A stretch of 64,000 nt of DNA from Zerene cesonia (taxonomy: Eukaryota > Arthropoda > Insecta > Lepidoptera > Pieridae). Of the stretch, positions 37,001 through 48,567 are shown piece by piece. Position 1 is the stretch's first letter. Each line of letters begins with the position of its first letter. A program made the position numbers and the translations under genes. The DNA lies in the NCBI RefSeq assembly GCF_012273895.1, contig NC_052107.1, positions 3,286,001-3,350,000 of the forward strand. Direction: 5' to 3'. Under the pieces are notes generated by a model. It was not told the DNA's origin. It did no database searches and worked only from the letters and a program-made list of their open reading frames with translations.

Positions 37001-39610
37001 ATAGTGGTCGAGGAATGTATGTTTTACTGTGATACGTGCAGTTGAACGCACGTGAGGGTTTTATAATCAAGTTCTTAACATAATAAATAAGGATGTTTAG
37101 GATATAACATGCAGATTTATTAGTAGCTTGAAATCTAGTGCTGCTTTCCTGCCGTGTTGTGATAATATAATAGGAAGAAAATTGTGCAAATAAGTTTAAA
37201 GAATATACATTGAAACTTATCGCATCATCACGTATTCTATTTCTATTAAAATCGGTTGATATTCTAAATAAAAACCTAGACTAGGACTTCGAACGCAATT
37301 GAATAACGCATTTATCAAATTAAAGCTAAATTTTCCTAGCTTATATACCTGTACGCAATGACTTATCGACCCACGGACGTCTTTGACAGAAATATTGCTT
37401 CAAAAAAGATACTGACAGAATATTCGATCATTATATGTAAGTATTTACTAACGGTCAGATTATTTACATTTTTAATCTGTTTTCATTTCTATAGCTATAT
37501 TTTCTTTTTAATTTTATTATTATACTTACAGTTACTTCACTGTCACAGTCGTCTTCCTCAGTCGGGTCTCCTTGTCGGTTATCAAAAGTGATGGTCACTA
37601 GTGAGGGCTGAGCTAACGGTTTCTGAAAGCATTAATAGTATCATTTCAGTACATACAGTATTTGGATTTGTATAAAATGAGTACGTTACTGTTCTCTCAA
37701 AGAGTCTTGGAAGTATTCACAAGTAAGTTTTCGTACGGAAAACTACAAATATTGACATCTATGACTAGATACCCAATGCAATAAGGTATAGTTAACAACT
37801 GTATCAGAAATACTTACATAATCCTTAAACATAAAATTGAATTTTTCCTCTGGATAGTTCTTCGGTTTAATGGTACAGTATGTAAGGTTCCAACACGCCT
37901 CAGGCACGTCGTCTTCTATGCTACTATTTTTGGTAGGACCTGGATATTTTATTGGAACATCGACTGAAATAGAATAACTTCCTTTATCGGTTTAATTGTA
38001 GAAATGCCTATGTGATCGTTTTATAGTTATGCAAATGGTTTTTACGGAATAGTATGTATGCATACAAATTCTTCATCTACCTTATAACTAATTGTATCAC
38101 TTTGTATCGAGTATATTTAATTATAATGTTTCATGTTGAACTACATATTTAATATTAGTTCTCTTTTAAATAATTATACTCACTTTTAGCTGCCGCAGCG
38201 TAAGTGCAGTGCAGGCTATAGACGACAATCTGAAAATAAAAAAATACCATAATGCTGATACCATTCCGATATGTTACAATTTTCAGTCGTGTTAATGCGC
38301 TTCTGTACCTTGGGGATGAAGGGCGGTGATGGGAAAAGGGGGGGTGATTTGATTCGTGCAAAAATACTTAAGGAATATAATAACTATTTTTATATGGTTA
38401 TAAATTATCTAAAGAATTTACGAAGAGACGTATGTATCGATGAGGAAATAATAAGATTTAATATAATTGCTGTTGGTATGTGAACGCTTTATATTATGGA
38501 CTTAGTAACGGTCTAGATTTGATTATACAAGTTTTATTTCCATCGAATTTATGCTACAATGCTATTTTTCACCCGTATTCCTAAATGTGTATTCACAGTA
38601 TATCACTATCTGTATTTTAAAATTGGAATGAATCCAAAATGTTTGCATTTAATGTACCTTCTCAAAAGTGTCAAAGAAACTAGTGACAAATATATTGTGC
38701 TAACTGTAAAATTTACATTACGTACAGCTGGCATAAAAACAATGAATAAAATTGTAATATGTTATTATAATAATTTAGTTAATATTACCTGCTTAGTCCG
38801 AATAGGTAATCCTTAATACCCTTCTGCTTAATATACTTATTAGAAAGCTAAGTTTAATCAGCGAAACGCATTCCTAATACAGATTATGCCTACTTATGAA
38901 TGGTCTTGTGAATACTAGATAATTAAGAGAAAGTAACTTAGACTTAGTAACTTAGTGTTTAGAAAATGAGAAATCGAAACAAATTTTATACAAACAAGTT
39001 TAACATTTTATCAAATATATTATGTTTCATCTATTTTCCTTGAACGCAATCTATGGTCGATTTTTGAGGATATAATGATGGTAGGGAATGGTGGTGATGA
39101 CAGTACTTTATCAAATAATTTTATTACAAGGTATACTATTGAACACACTTCACTAAGGCATTTGATATTATTCATAACAAAAAACTATAGCACCTTCATC
39201 ATTGTCAAAACAAGCCCAAATTTAAATGCGACCATATTTAAGCTACCTGCTTTCATATAAAAAAAATTACCAGAATCCGTACATATAGTAGAAAGTTCTG
39301 AGGTAACAAACAAAACCAAATATGTGAACCTTAGAACCAGACCAAATTTAAATGGGTCCTCACGAAAAGCGCCAACTTTCAAAATATTACCGATTTTTTT
39401 TTCAAAAGTTTATTTACTTATACAAAACTCTTTTTTAACTCATCCAACTTAGTTTATAAATTGTGCACATAAAGCCAGTTAAACTATTATGAAAAGCCGG
39501 TTAGTAAACGAAGGCGTTTTAACCGGTTGACATTTGCGATCCACTAAAGACATATAAGATGCTACAAAAAGGAGTCCAAAACTTACAAATAAAATCACTT
39601 TCAAGAGCAT
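34016..39610 (-). CDS. spz-like: Spaetzle-family Toll ligand, gene C (six exons)
   Basis: Exons (minus): 39587-39610, 38184-38229, 37818-37963, 37530-37622, 35055-35161, 34016-34196; phases 0,1,0,0,2; 198 residues. MLLKVILFIVVYSLHCTYA is a signal peptide split by intron 1 as in A and B, and the ATG at 39610 is the first in the predicted leader. Prodomain cysteines are at 47 and 53, with NYPEEKF after them. NSS and NLT glycosylation sites are at 36 and 49. The likely cleavage is DNR88|QG, ten residues before the first mature cysteine. Mature cysteines are at 98, 138, 145, 159, 187, 188 and 190, with DPWQTVVQ, VRLERC, FCKQKYNKWEVLVENGEMG and LPVCCTC. A secreted Toll-pathway ligand is inferred from the family. 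C is the most diverged of the three, especially in the receptor-facing half, so it may be the oldest duplicate or serve a different receptor. Confidence 0.92.
35815..36335 (+). repeat. Pair of direct repeats, about 420 bp apart, in intron 4 of gene C
   Basis: 35815-35917 and 36236-36335 share CCTCTGTTAGCTACCA, GGAAATTATTGGGCG, CTCATC, AAAGCTA and TAGCTTGATAGTAAT in the same order. A TTTTGTAGGACAA word also recurs between them. This is an old direct duplication or two copies of an unclassified repeat. Confidence 0.6.
39209..39385 (+). repeat. Interspersed repeat with internal repetition in intron 1 of gene C
   Basis: The words CCAAATTTAAATGCGACCAT and CCAAATTTAAATGGGTCCTC occur about 130 bases apart, along with AGTTCTGAGGTAACAAAC. 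They belong to the AAATTTAAATGGGACC family, which also appears near 3715 and 45760. The boundaries are approximate. Confidence 0.4.
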
Positions 39611-39697
39611 ATTGTTGCACACTATACAATAACTACACAACACAAAATTATTTACTACGAACAAGCGACGTGAAACCACCGTGAAATCCAAATGTAT

Positions 39698-39735
39698 ACT
39701 GAATGCTCAAGACAAGAGCCAGGCGAGTATTTTAT
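39698..39735 (-). promoter_or_regulatory. Core promoter of Spaetzle C
   Basis: On the minus strand an ATAAAAT box lies at 39729-39735 and a TTCAGT initiator at 39698-39703 (A at 39700), 34 bases from the first T of the box. The 90-base leader that follows has no ATG before the gene C start at 39610. The longer open frame reaching 39691 begins with TTG, not ATG. Confidence 0.6.
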
Positions 39736-39944
39736 TTGAATAATACCGATGACGAGGTTCTCAATGAACTGTTCCCTCTAGACGGAAAACCACTGAATTT
39801 TTTTATTCATGGAAATCGGTCGCCGACTCATTAGGAATTGTGAATGGCATGTGCTCTATATGTGTTTCTTGGCCATTGGAAAGAATTGTGTTTTTTTCAT
39901 TGGTTGTTTATAGATTTTGAATTTGTGACAATAAAAGCTTGCAC

Positions 39945-40090
39945 CCTAATATTATAAAGACGTAACTTTGGTATCCGTGTATCTTTGCAACGATTTCCCG
40001 CAAAAACCAGTGGACCGATTTCGAAAATTCTTTCCCCATTAGAAAGTCACAACTTCACTGAGTGACATAGACTATATATGTCCCACGATA
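39945..40090 (+). repeat. Interspersed repeat
   Basis: Begins CACCCTAATATTATAAAGAC and contains CGTAACTTTGGTATCCGTG, GGACCGATTTCGAAAATTC and CACTGAGTGACATAGACTAT, the last resembling text near 16120. It reads as a lepidopteran dispersed repeat of unknown class. Confidence 0.45.
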
Positions 40091-40559
40091 TATAAAGCTG
40101 ATATTGGTATGGATGCATGAGTAATCTGTGAAGTTACGTACAATCATAAATATGTACAGAAAAAGCTCAAAATATGAGATACCTACTAAACTTAACATCG
40201 AAAATAATGATTTTTGGTGTTTACCATCTGTAGCCTAACAGTTAATAGATAAGTCATACCATAATGATGATAAAAAGATAATATCACAATTCTTTTTTCA
40301 ACCTAAATTTGTAAGTCTAAATGTTTTTTTTTTATATTTTTTTATTTCAGCCTTATTCAGAATTGGATTGCTTCCTCAGTTTCAGTTTATTTTATTAACA
40401 TTGTGTATCGTTATTAGTTTCATTTACCCTTTATCTGAATACTTTCAATACTTAATAATTTATGGTAACTTGCTCCCATAATTTTCACGCCTCTTTCTGA
40501 GCTTACTTGACTGCAAACACTATATTATGATATAATATGTACAAATGTACAGTATAAGA

Positions 40560-40860
40560 TATTATTCGAGAACGGGATCAAAAAGAAAACTCGGTGCATT
40601 GCGAGTCGAATTTGCGACTCTAAGGGTTCCGTACAAATTAGTATAAAGAGCAACTGTAAAAAAAAAATACCCATCCAATTTATGACCGTGTCAACTGGTG
40701 CTTGACATCGATTTTTTGTTATTTGTTCTTATAGCGACTACAGAAATAAATCATCTCTGAAATATTAATGTATGTAGACAGACAGACTGACAGCGAAGTC
40801 TAGAAATACTCGTTTTAATCCTTTAAAAAAATTAAAGGGTTAAAACTAACTTATACCTAC
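40560..40860 (+). repeat. Interspersed repeat (AGGGTTCCGTAC family)
   Basis: Contains GTGCATTGCGAGTCGAATTT, CGACTCTAAGGGTTCCGTAC, GACAGACAGACTGACAGCGA and AGTCTAGAAATACTCGTTTT. The parts, in this order, match a dispersed repeat common in lepidopteran DNA. A shorter relative is at 45047-45210. Confidence 0.55.
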
Positions 40861-41158
40861 ATACAGTGGAAATTTAATAATGATAAATATAGTTGCCTTC
40901 ATTTTAGGAATTAAAAAGAACAAAAGTCATTCTACGAATTACGATATGTTAAAAATGTACAGCTTTTTTTCCTTAACAGGATCTTAAATTTTGTGTTCCG
41001 CCTACGTCCCATATACGTCTTCGACAAAATATATCTTGGTTTTCTATGACGTACAATTTCGTGCGTAGTTTGGTCACTGGCTAGATATATCTGTAATGTA
41101 GTGAGTCTCATCCGTTATAATATACGGGGCATTCAATAATTAATCAGAATTTTTGTAT

Positions 41159-41488
41159 GTGGTAGTCGAGCACGCTTCGGCACGAATTGGGCCAGCTCGC
41201 ACCGGGGAAGTACCACACCCCCACAGAAGACCGGCGTGAAATAGCATTCTGCTGTGTTTCGTTCGTTGAGTGGGGGAGCCGGAGGCTCATATTCTTTTCC
41301 TTACCCTTCCCAGTTCTCTCCTTTATTCCTATCGCCAATCCTTCCTTAATCCTTTCTCAAAAAGTCGGCAATCCATTTGTAGAGGCGTAAGGTCTGCAAT
41401 GGACCTTATGCCTCTCCAAATGTTCATGGGCGGTGGTAGCGCTTACCATCAGGCGTTCCACCAGCTCCATTGCCGACTGTAACATAAC
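41159..41488 (+). repeat. Poly(A)-family SINE-like element, copy 3
   Basis: Starts GTGGTAGTCGAGCACGC and contains GGGCCAGCTCGCACCGGGGA, CCACAGAAGACCGGCGTGAA and CTTACCATCAGGCGTTCCAC. It ends TGCCGACTGTAACATAACAT with no long A tail. Intermediate divergence. Confidence 0.7.
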
Positions 41489-44400
41489 ATTAGGGGCGAG
41501 ACGGCGCCATACATACAAATTATTTCAGGCTTTGATTATCTATATTTGAAAAAATTCTTTTAGGTATGAAACATTTTTCTTCCCCGTTGTTGATATATTG
41601 TTTTCTAGTTCAGATCATTTTCTGATAATACGGTTCAAATACAAAGATACTCATGAGAAATAGGTAAAAAGAGAGCGTAAATAAATAACATTGAAAACAT
41701 TCATTTGAAATTGAAAATATTGTGTCGTCATATGAGTCGTTTCAGGTTGTGAGTGTTACTAGATTGATTATAATCATATCAACTGTTAATATTTACGCCG
41801 TATTTTTAATTGTGTAATCAATATACATATGTAGCAACACTACAAACAATATTTTAAGGGAGATAATATTATATGTTTCAAAATCAGAACATGGTTTTGT
41901 TTGATTTTATCCGGAAAAATTTCCGGAAACCGCTAAATTTTACCTCGTTTTTCGCTTATAGGAAAGTCATCTGAACCAGCTTAGAAAGACTTTAATTCAA
42001 TAACAGTCATTTCGTATAATTACTTACTATATTCCCATTAATAAATATCAATGCGGTCTAATTTTACTTACAACGAATCATATAATTTTCTCTTAAATAC
42101 AATATTATTATGCAGAAACGTACTTTCGTCCTGATATCGTATGGAATTTTCAAACAGTTCATTTTATAGTCAGAATGCATAGCATTATGTCATTATCATC
42201 TGGATGAGGGAAAATCCACCAGAATATTAAACAAATGTAACTACGTCAACGTATGACTTGAAACTAGAACGTACACTGAAAGACAGCGACATATAATGTA
42301 AAAGTATCTAAAGATATATACTTTTTCTTAAGTATATCTAAATGGATAAAACGTTACTTTTATCGCAACAATAAACGATAAATTTATCGAAGCGTTCCTC
42401 GAGTATAAACCGTTGGTATATATATAAACTGTAGAACCTTAGGCGCACGTTTTAAATTTGAAAATCTTTCAGATTACTTCCGTAAAAATTACATTTAAAT
42501 AAGTTTAGTAATTCAGTAGTTCTCTTACAGCAGAAGTATCCCATTTCCATGTCAATGAAATGATGCTAGAGGTAGTAAAGAAAATAATTTATAACAATAT
42601 TTCTCTTTCTTTTTTTCTTCTAATATTTCGTGCATTTCATCAATTTCTACTTTGAAGATCTAGGTTATCTAAGAAAATTTCTTTCATAAATTGTACAACT
42701 TTTCGTTTTCTGATTCTGCAATTTTAGCCTCCTACCTTAAGTTTAATAGCAAATGATATACCGTGAAATTTTATGCATAAAATATGGCAGGTGCTCGGGA
42801 TTTAAAGATTTTTCAATTTATATGTAATAATACACATTATGTTGTGATCAGTAAAAGTTGAACAAGTCAATCTAGTAAATGACTACTTAAGATAGTTTAC
42901 CTAAACATAAGATACATTATATGTGTTATGATTATGACAGCTAATTTTCTGATTCCATTTTTTTATTTATACCGAACTTTTGGAGCATAGCCAATGCAAG
43001 CATGCAATGTAACTTAAACATTAAAATCCTTCACCTTTTTAATATTAATCATCATTAATAACCGAATACATAAAACACTTGTATGTAAAATAATTTTTTG
43101 TTAGAAAGCGAGTCAAAAAAAATTTACAAGATTACTTTAGAAACACGAAGTGGTCTATTGTGTGCGATATCTGAATGATAAGAAAATGCTTTTGACAGTT
43201 GTCACCATCAGATGACCCGACTACTCCTTGTCCTCAAACTGTACGATCTAAAGAAAAATCTTTTAATGCTAATACTAAATTCATTACGTTCCTTTAGCTT
43301 TTAAAATTGAAAGATTATTTAGCGGATTTTAACCTAAGATTTATATTTCGAATACTTATAAGTGGTCAAGGGGAAACTTACTCTGCTTACGACGTTCGAA
43401 TAGACAATAGCAATTTGATATATATTTGTAAATAATTAAATGTATTAGGTAAGATATCCGGTGTGATCCCACAAAGTATCTAACTAAAAGCATAACATAG
43501 TTAATGATGACAATGATACTCATGAAGAAATTATTAACAAACATTCTTGTTCTTAAAATTAATTCGCGTAAACTGCGCACAATGCGACAATAGACATCAC
43601 CATTATATGATGATAAGTTTACTCATATTGTCGTAAAATAATTTTGTAATAAACACGTCAGATGCTTCAAGGAAAGTGTATTTTAAACTGACGTGTGTAG
43701 GGTATGTTTTCATATTACTCAAAGACGATTTTCCGCATACGATATGCCCTGATTCCACTTAAAATTGGTGCTACTATGAGTAGCTGCGCAAGAATGTTAG
43801 AGTTCCTTCAGGCAAATATGATTTACGCACATTGTGACGGGCATTCTATTGTCCCGGCCTATCTGTCATGAGGTCATATTAAACACGACCTTTGTTTTAT
43901 CAATTACAGCATTATATTCTTTATCAACGTAATACAGTAATTGACTATGACTATTAAAATTTACACATTCTTACGCTTTAATACTTGTATCAGGTTCATT
44001 AAGATGTAAAAACAGATATAGGAGGCATAAATACTCACTTATATAATATATTTAAAATCAAAGATTGTACTGTGAAACTTTGACACGACATTTCTATAGA
44101 AATTTTCAAATTTTTATTTTTTCGAATCTAGAGTTTATAATATGCCTATTTTTATTATTATTATAAGCCTCTATTTTTGGAACTTTGAAACTCCATAGCT
44201 TGCATCAATGGGACAATTTAAAGACAATAAGTTCTGATTAATTGTTAAAAGCTTTCAGTATGTACATTGCAAAAAAAAGTCATATTGATTAGCTTATTTA
44301 AGAAACTGGACAAACGACTGGGTAATCTTTAAGTGGCAAAGAAATTTATGTAATTTGTGATCCAAATGCAGGTTTTACTGTAATTGATGATATGGTCTAT

Positions 44401-45046
44401 TGAAATCTTTTGGAATTTACGTATAAAAGGTTAGTCCCACTTTTCGAAATGAATTTCTCACGGATTTCATTTATGTCTCCCTTTAAATAATTATATGAAG
44501 AACCACAACATATAATTGCATATTCAACTTGTCAGTTTTAACACCTCCGGTATAGTAATACCTCTATGCCTACTTTAGACATAACTCGCATTGTTTTGTA
44601 AGATAAAACATGCCGATGAAAATGATATGAATCACTTCTAAAGAGGTGACAATTTCGAAGTAATGCTTATGAATTTGAAGTATGTTATTATAAGCAGACC
44701 TTTTTGGTCTAATTCTAAACGCATCATTCATCAGTTTCTACGAAACTACTTTAATTTGAATTTCAAGTAATTGAACCTTTATTATACTTATATGATTTTA
44801 ATAAAGTATAAAACCACACAATTTATCTATTTATCCATTCTTATAAAAGATATTATAGGTATTATCATTGTTATAGAAGGAAATGAACTACATACCAGAT
44901 ACAGCGTAGATTCAATTACATGTAGGACGTATATTTCAAAAATATAAAATCGCTTTTGACATGCTTTAAGAAAGAAAGCTAAAGCTTTTTTCATGTTCGA
45001 GCAAGCAAGCCATTCGGTGGTTCCTTATGCCAACGAAACTACATCA

Positions 45047-45210
45047 TCTCTGAAAAATGTAAGCTGTCTAACTATTACGATTTACGAGATTCAGCCTGGT
45101 TACAGACGAACGAATAGACAGACAAATGGACAGCAAAGCCTCAGTAATAGGGCCCCGTTTAATGGAAACCTAAGTAATGGATACGAATCAAGAATCTCCG
45201 TCGTTGCTGA
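45047..45210 (+). repeat. Interspersed repeat, partial
   Basis: The words GTAAGCTGTCTAACTATTAC, AATAGACAGACAAATGGACA and AGCCTCAGTAATAGGGCCCC resemble the 3' part of the AGGGTTCCGTAC family at 40560. It explains the open frame at 44993-45244. Confidence 0.45.
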
Positions 45211-45759
45211 GAAAGTCGGTTTAAAGGATGATTCATACAAATAAATCTTAACAACATGTCTACTAAAAATTGAATTGAAAAAGACATTGGATTATTTATA
45301 TATATATTGAATTATTATTACAAAATCATAGTAAATGTAAATTACTTACAAAAATATATTGTAAGTATTATACATTATTATCATTATAGGGTGATAATTC
45401 AATATTTTGGCAGTGATTAAGTAACCATTTTTTTATGATAGTAATGGTTACAAAATTGCATGCGTGGAATTCGATTAAAAAAAAAGATTACTAGTGATTC
45501 CATAATTTAATGCACTATTTGAATTATAGGCCATTCTAAAATATAAATAATATGTTAAATTAAAAGTAGTCTGTATTCTTTACAGTTTCTTTTTGTAAGA
45601 AAATACTATTGAACCATGATACTAGCGAATGAGGACGAATAAAGAAAATTGCAATACTCAAAGTGGAAACGATGTTAAGTTTTTAGAAAAGAAGTCCAAA
45701 ACAAAGTTCACAATTAGTATAATATTATAGTACTCGTAAGTACTTTTATTTTTTGGTTT

Positions 45760-45870
45760 TATAATCTGATACCTAACTCCCACTTTTGTGTTTGGTGGGA
45801 AATTGTTGTCATTTGGTCCTATTTGAGAATTTGGTTTGGTTCCTCTCTCCCCAGGAACGTCGGTGACCAT
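45760..45870 (-). repeat. Interspersed repeat (GGACCAAATGACAACAATTT)
   Basis: The minus strand reads AAATTCTCAAATAGGACCAA, then ATGACAACAATTTCCCACCA and AACACAAAAGTGGG, which aligns with the plus strand near 3750-3800. It explains the open frame at 45658-45870. Confidence 0.5.
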
Positions 45871-47493
45871 TGTAGTATAAAAGATACAATCAATTCAAAA
45901 GAAATTAATAATATTTTAACCAACTTTGTAACAGCAATCCATACCATTAGATAATATTGGCCATACATGGATATCCTGAAGTTTCTCTTAACAATATTGA
46001 CTCTAACCTCCACATAATGTAATCTATAGTTTCCTTAAGCTTTACGTCATAATAATAGTTTGAGGTTCAAAAATCCACTCTTGCGCAGCTCGGATGTGGT
46101 CGAGGATATGGCCGGTTGGATAACAGATCACTTGGCAATGTGGAACGAGTTACGTAATCAGCACTATGTTTACTGTAAACTTTAGACCTTTTGTATTTTA
46201 TCTTAAAGGTAAAGTACTAGAGATTGCTTTTCTATTAGTATGTGTTAATTTAAATTAAGATGATTCCAGAAATAAGTATCTTTATATTTTATGAAACGTA
46301 GTTCATGAGTTTGGTTGAAAGCTTATTTTTGCTTAACTGCTCTTAAACATTTAAAAACATAAAAAAAAATTAAGAAAACGTTTAGCATTGCAAAATGTAT
46401 TAAGAGTATAAAAAGTGCATAGTAAATATACTTTCTACGAAAAATTAAAATTATTTTTCGTAAAAAATTTATCGCATATAAAAGTCATGATATCGTGAAA
46501 TAATTTATCACTAAAATCATAAAATCGTTTTATATTTTGACTAGGTATGCGTATTATACTGTTCATGATGAAATTTCACTGTTTCACTTTATTTAAATTA
46601 GGTTCATTTATATAAAAACAAAACATAGTTATCGGACTTTTATTAGCTTTGCCTGCGTGTATGTATGTGTGTACTTGTTAAGAACATTTATTGTTTAATA
46701 TTGTTTATACAACTTACATATAATGTAACGTTAAACGAACAGATTTGATTAAAACTTTATACACTTATCAGAATCAGCGACAATACAATAATTTCATGAT
46801 GAGGATCGATCGCCCAGATTAAATAATTTGTTTTCTTACTCTGTTAATAAGCAAGTGAGACAATTTAGTTGATTGCATCAATAAAACGGCTTTTATATTT
46901 TATTTTATAAGTATATTTATTTCATGGTCACCATTTACTAACTATAAACATAAATAATTTTAAAATTACATAAGTTTCAAACCAGGAAATAAGATTTGAT
47001 TACACATCAACCGAATTAAGATGTTAAAATTTTAAATGACTATAATATACTCGTGTTGATATTACGAAATTAAAAAGTATTTTGAAACAAACATGTCATA
47101 ACTACTATAACCCTTTGAAATAGGTTATTCTTATTGCGTCTTAGCATTTATTTTGTTTTTGTCAAAGTATTCATTGAATACCTCATATAATATTATATCT
47201 TTTATTTAGTCCAAGCCCTAAACTGAATAGTATTAACTCTATAACAATTATAGCCTGGAATTTTTATTTTATGAACCGTATTAAATATGCACTAATTTAG
47301 AATAATTGACAGTTTTATCCTAAACCGAACAATAATGTGATAACCTTAAAAGTGTGTTGTTTGTTTGATTAGAATTTTATATCTGGATATAGTTAGATAG
47401 ATTATATAGTAAAAGTCTATATCAGACTTTTAACGCGGTGTAAAATTTTTTATGAGATATGGACGACGCCGAGGACGGAAAGATAATATTATA

Positions 47494-47666
47494 GATGTAA
47501 AAGTTTGTTTCTTTGGATGTTTGTATGTCAATCACGCTGAAACTACTCAATGGATTTGATGAAATGAGATCCTCACCTCCCTGGGATAAAACAGGAATAG
47601 ACAGTCACTAAATTATTTGTAAATATCCTGATTCCACGCGGGAAAAGCCGCGTTCGGAAGCTAGTT
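47494..47666 (+). repeat. Interspersed repeat, second copy of the 12205 family
   Basis: Contains CAATCACGCTGAAACTACTC, GGATTTGATGAAATGAGATC, CTGGGATAAAACAGGAATAG and CCGCGTTCGGAAGCTAGTTG. It is clearly related to 12205-12390, though shortened in the middle. Confidence 0.6.
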
Positions 47667-48300
47667 GAAACTAAATGTTATATTCACGAGATAATCTGGA
47701 GGTCCATTGACTAGGAAACGTTTGCTTAGCAAAGAGAAAGACCCTTGACACCTTTGTTCTCTTTAGTTTCTTGTTCTCCATACACGGGACTCTCACATAA
47801 CACCCAGAATGCTCTTAATAAAGTTCATTTAATTTGGATATTATTGCTAGTAATAACTTGTTAATGACGAAAACTTGCTCGTTACAACTACGTATTAAAG
47901 TACCCACTACCCAAACATATGTCCTGAATAGTAGAATAAATGTGGCCAAAAATCCAAAGTCATTTGATATGTTACGGAATTTTCAAATATTTATTTTTTT
48001 GGTTTTGAGTCTTGCGCTGAAATAAGTAGCTAATCCATATGTAGTTATTAAATTTATTATTTATTTAAACTTATCCTTTGATGCGCAGGTATTAGATTTT
48101 AAACATATCATAATATATACATTGCATAAGGGTAGGTATATAATATGTGTTAAATGTTTCAACGTTAGCACTTAGAAAGCATATAACAAGGCGCCAACGG
48201 AAAATTATAAGATTTGTCATCTGATACTGACCGATGACCTGAATAAGGTTTGATAACATAATGTTATGTGATAATACCCAATCTTTGGAGCGGGGATTGT

Positions 48301-48567
48301 AGATTAAATAAAAAGAAAAACCAAACAGCCGACCGGTGAGAGTGACAGCGATCGCGCGCAAAACGAACGCATTGCCGCGCGTGTGAAAGTTAGCATTCGA
48401 AATACAAATTTGGCGACAAACCCATTCATAGACAAGTTGAAAATTTTGACAAATTTTTCCTTAAAAAATTTTTTGAATACTTATATCTCTTTTTCGAACT
48501 TGAACATTGTGCTGTGTTTAGTGATAGTTGTGTTAAGTGACTTTCCCCGTTACATCGCGCGTGCAAG
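48301..48567 (+). promoter_or_regulatory. 5' leader and promoter region of gene D
   Basis: A CpG-rich patch (CAGCGATCGCGCGCAAAACG and GCATTGCCGCGCGTGTGAAA, about 48340-48390) stands out from AT-rich surroundings. From there to 48567 there is no ATG, which fits an untranslated leader of about 180 bases ahead of the ATG at 48568. The exact start site is not clear. Confidence 0.5.

Larger units (their letters stand above)
39736..48300. other. Intergenic between divergent genes C and D
   Basis: About 8.6 kb without a recognised gene, lying between the start of Spaetzle C (minus) and the start of gene D (plus), so it holds the upstream control regions of both. Interspersed repeats lie at 39945-40090, 40560-40860, 41159-41488, 45047-45210, 45760-45870 and 47494-47666. 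Open frames at 43356-43580, 44993-45244 and 45658-46013 show no protein features or fall in repeats. Confidence 0.5.

Noticed and set aside
39479..39691. A longer N-terminus for Spaetzle C from 39691.
   Set aside because: The codon at 39691 is TTG. The first ATG after the predicted start site is at 39610 and gives a proper signal peptide.
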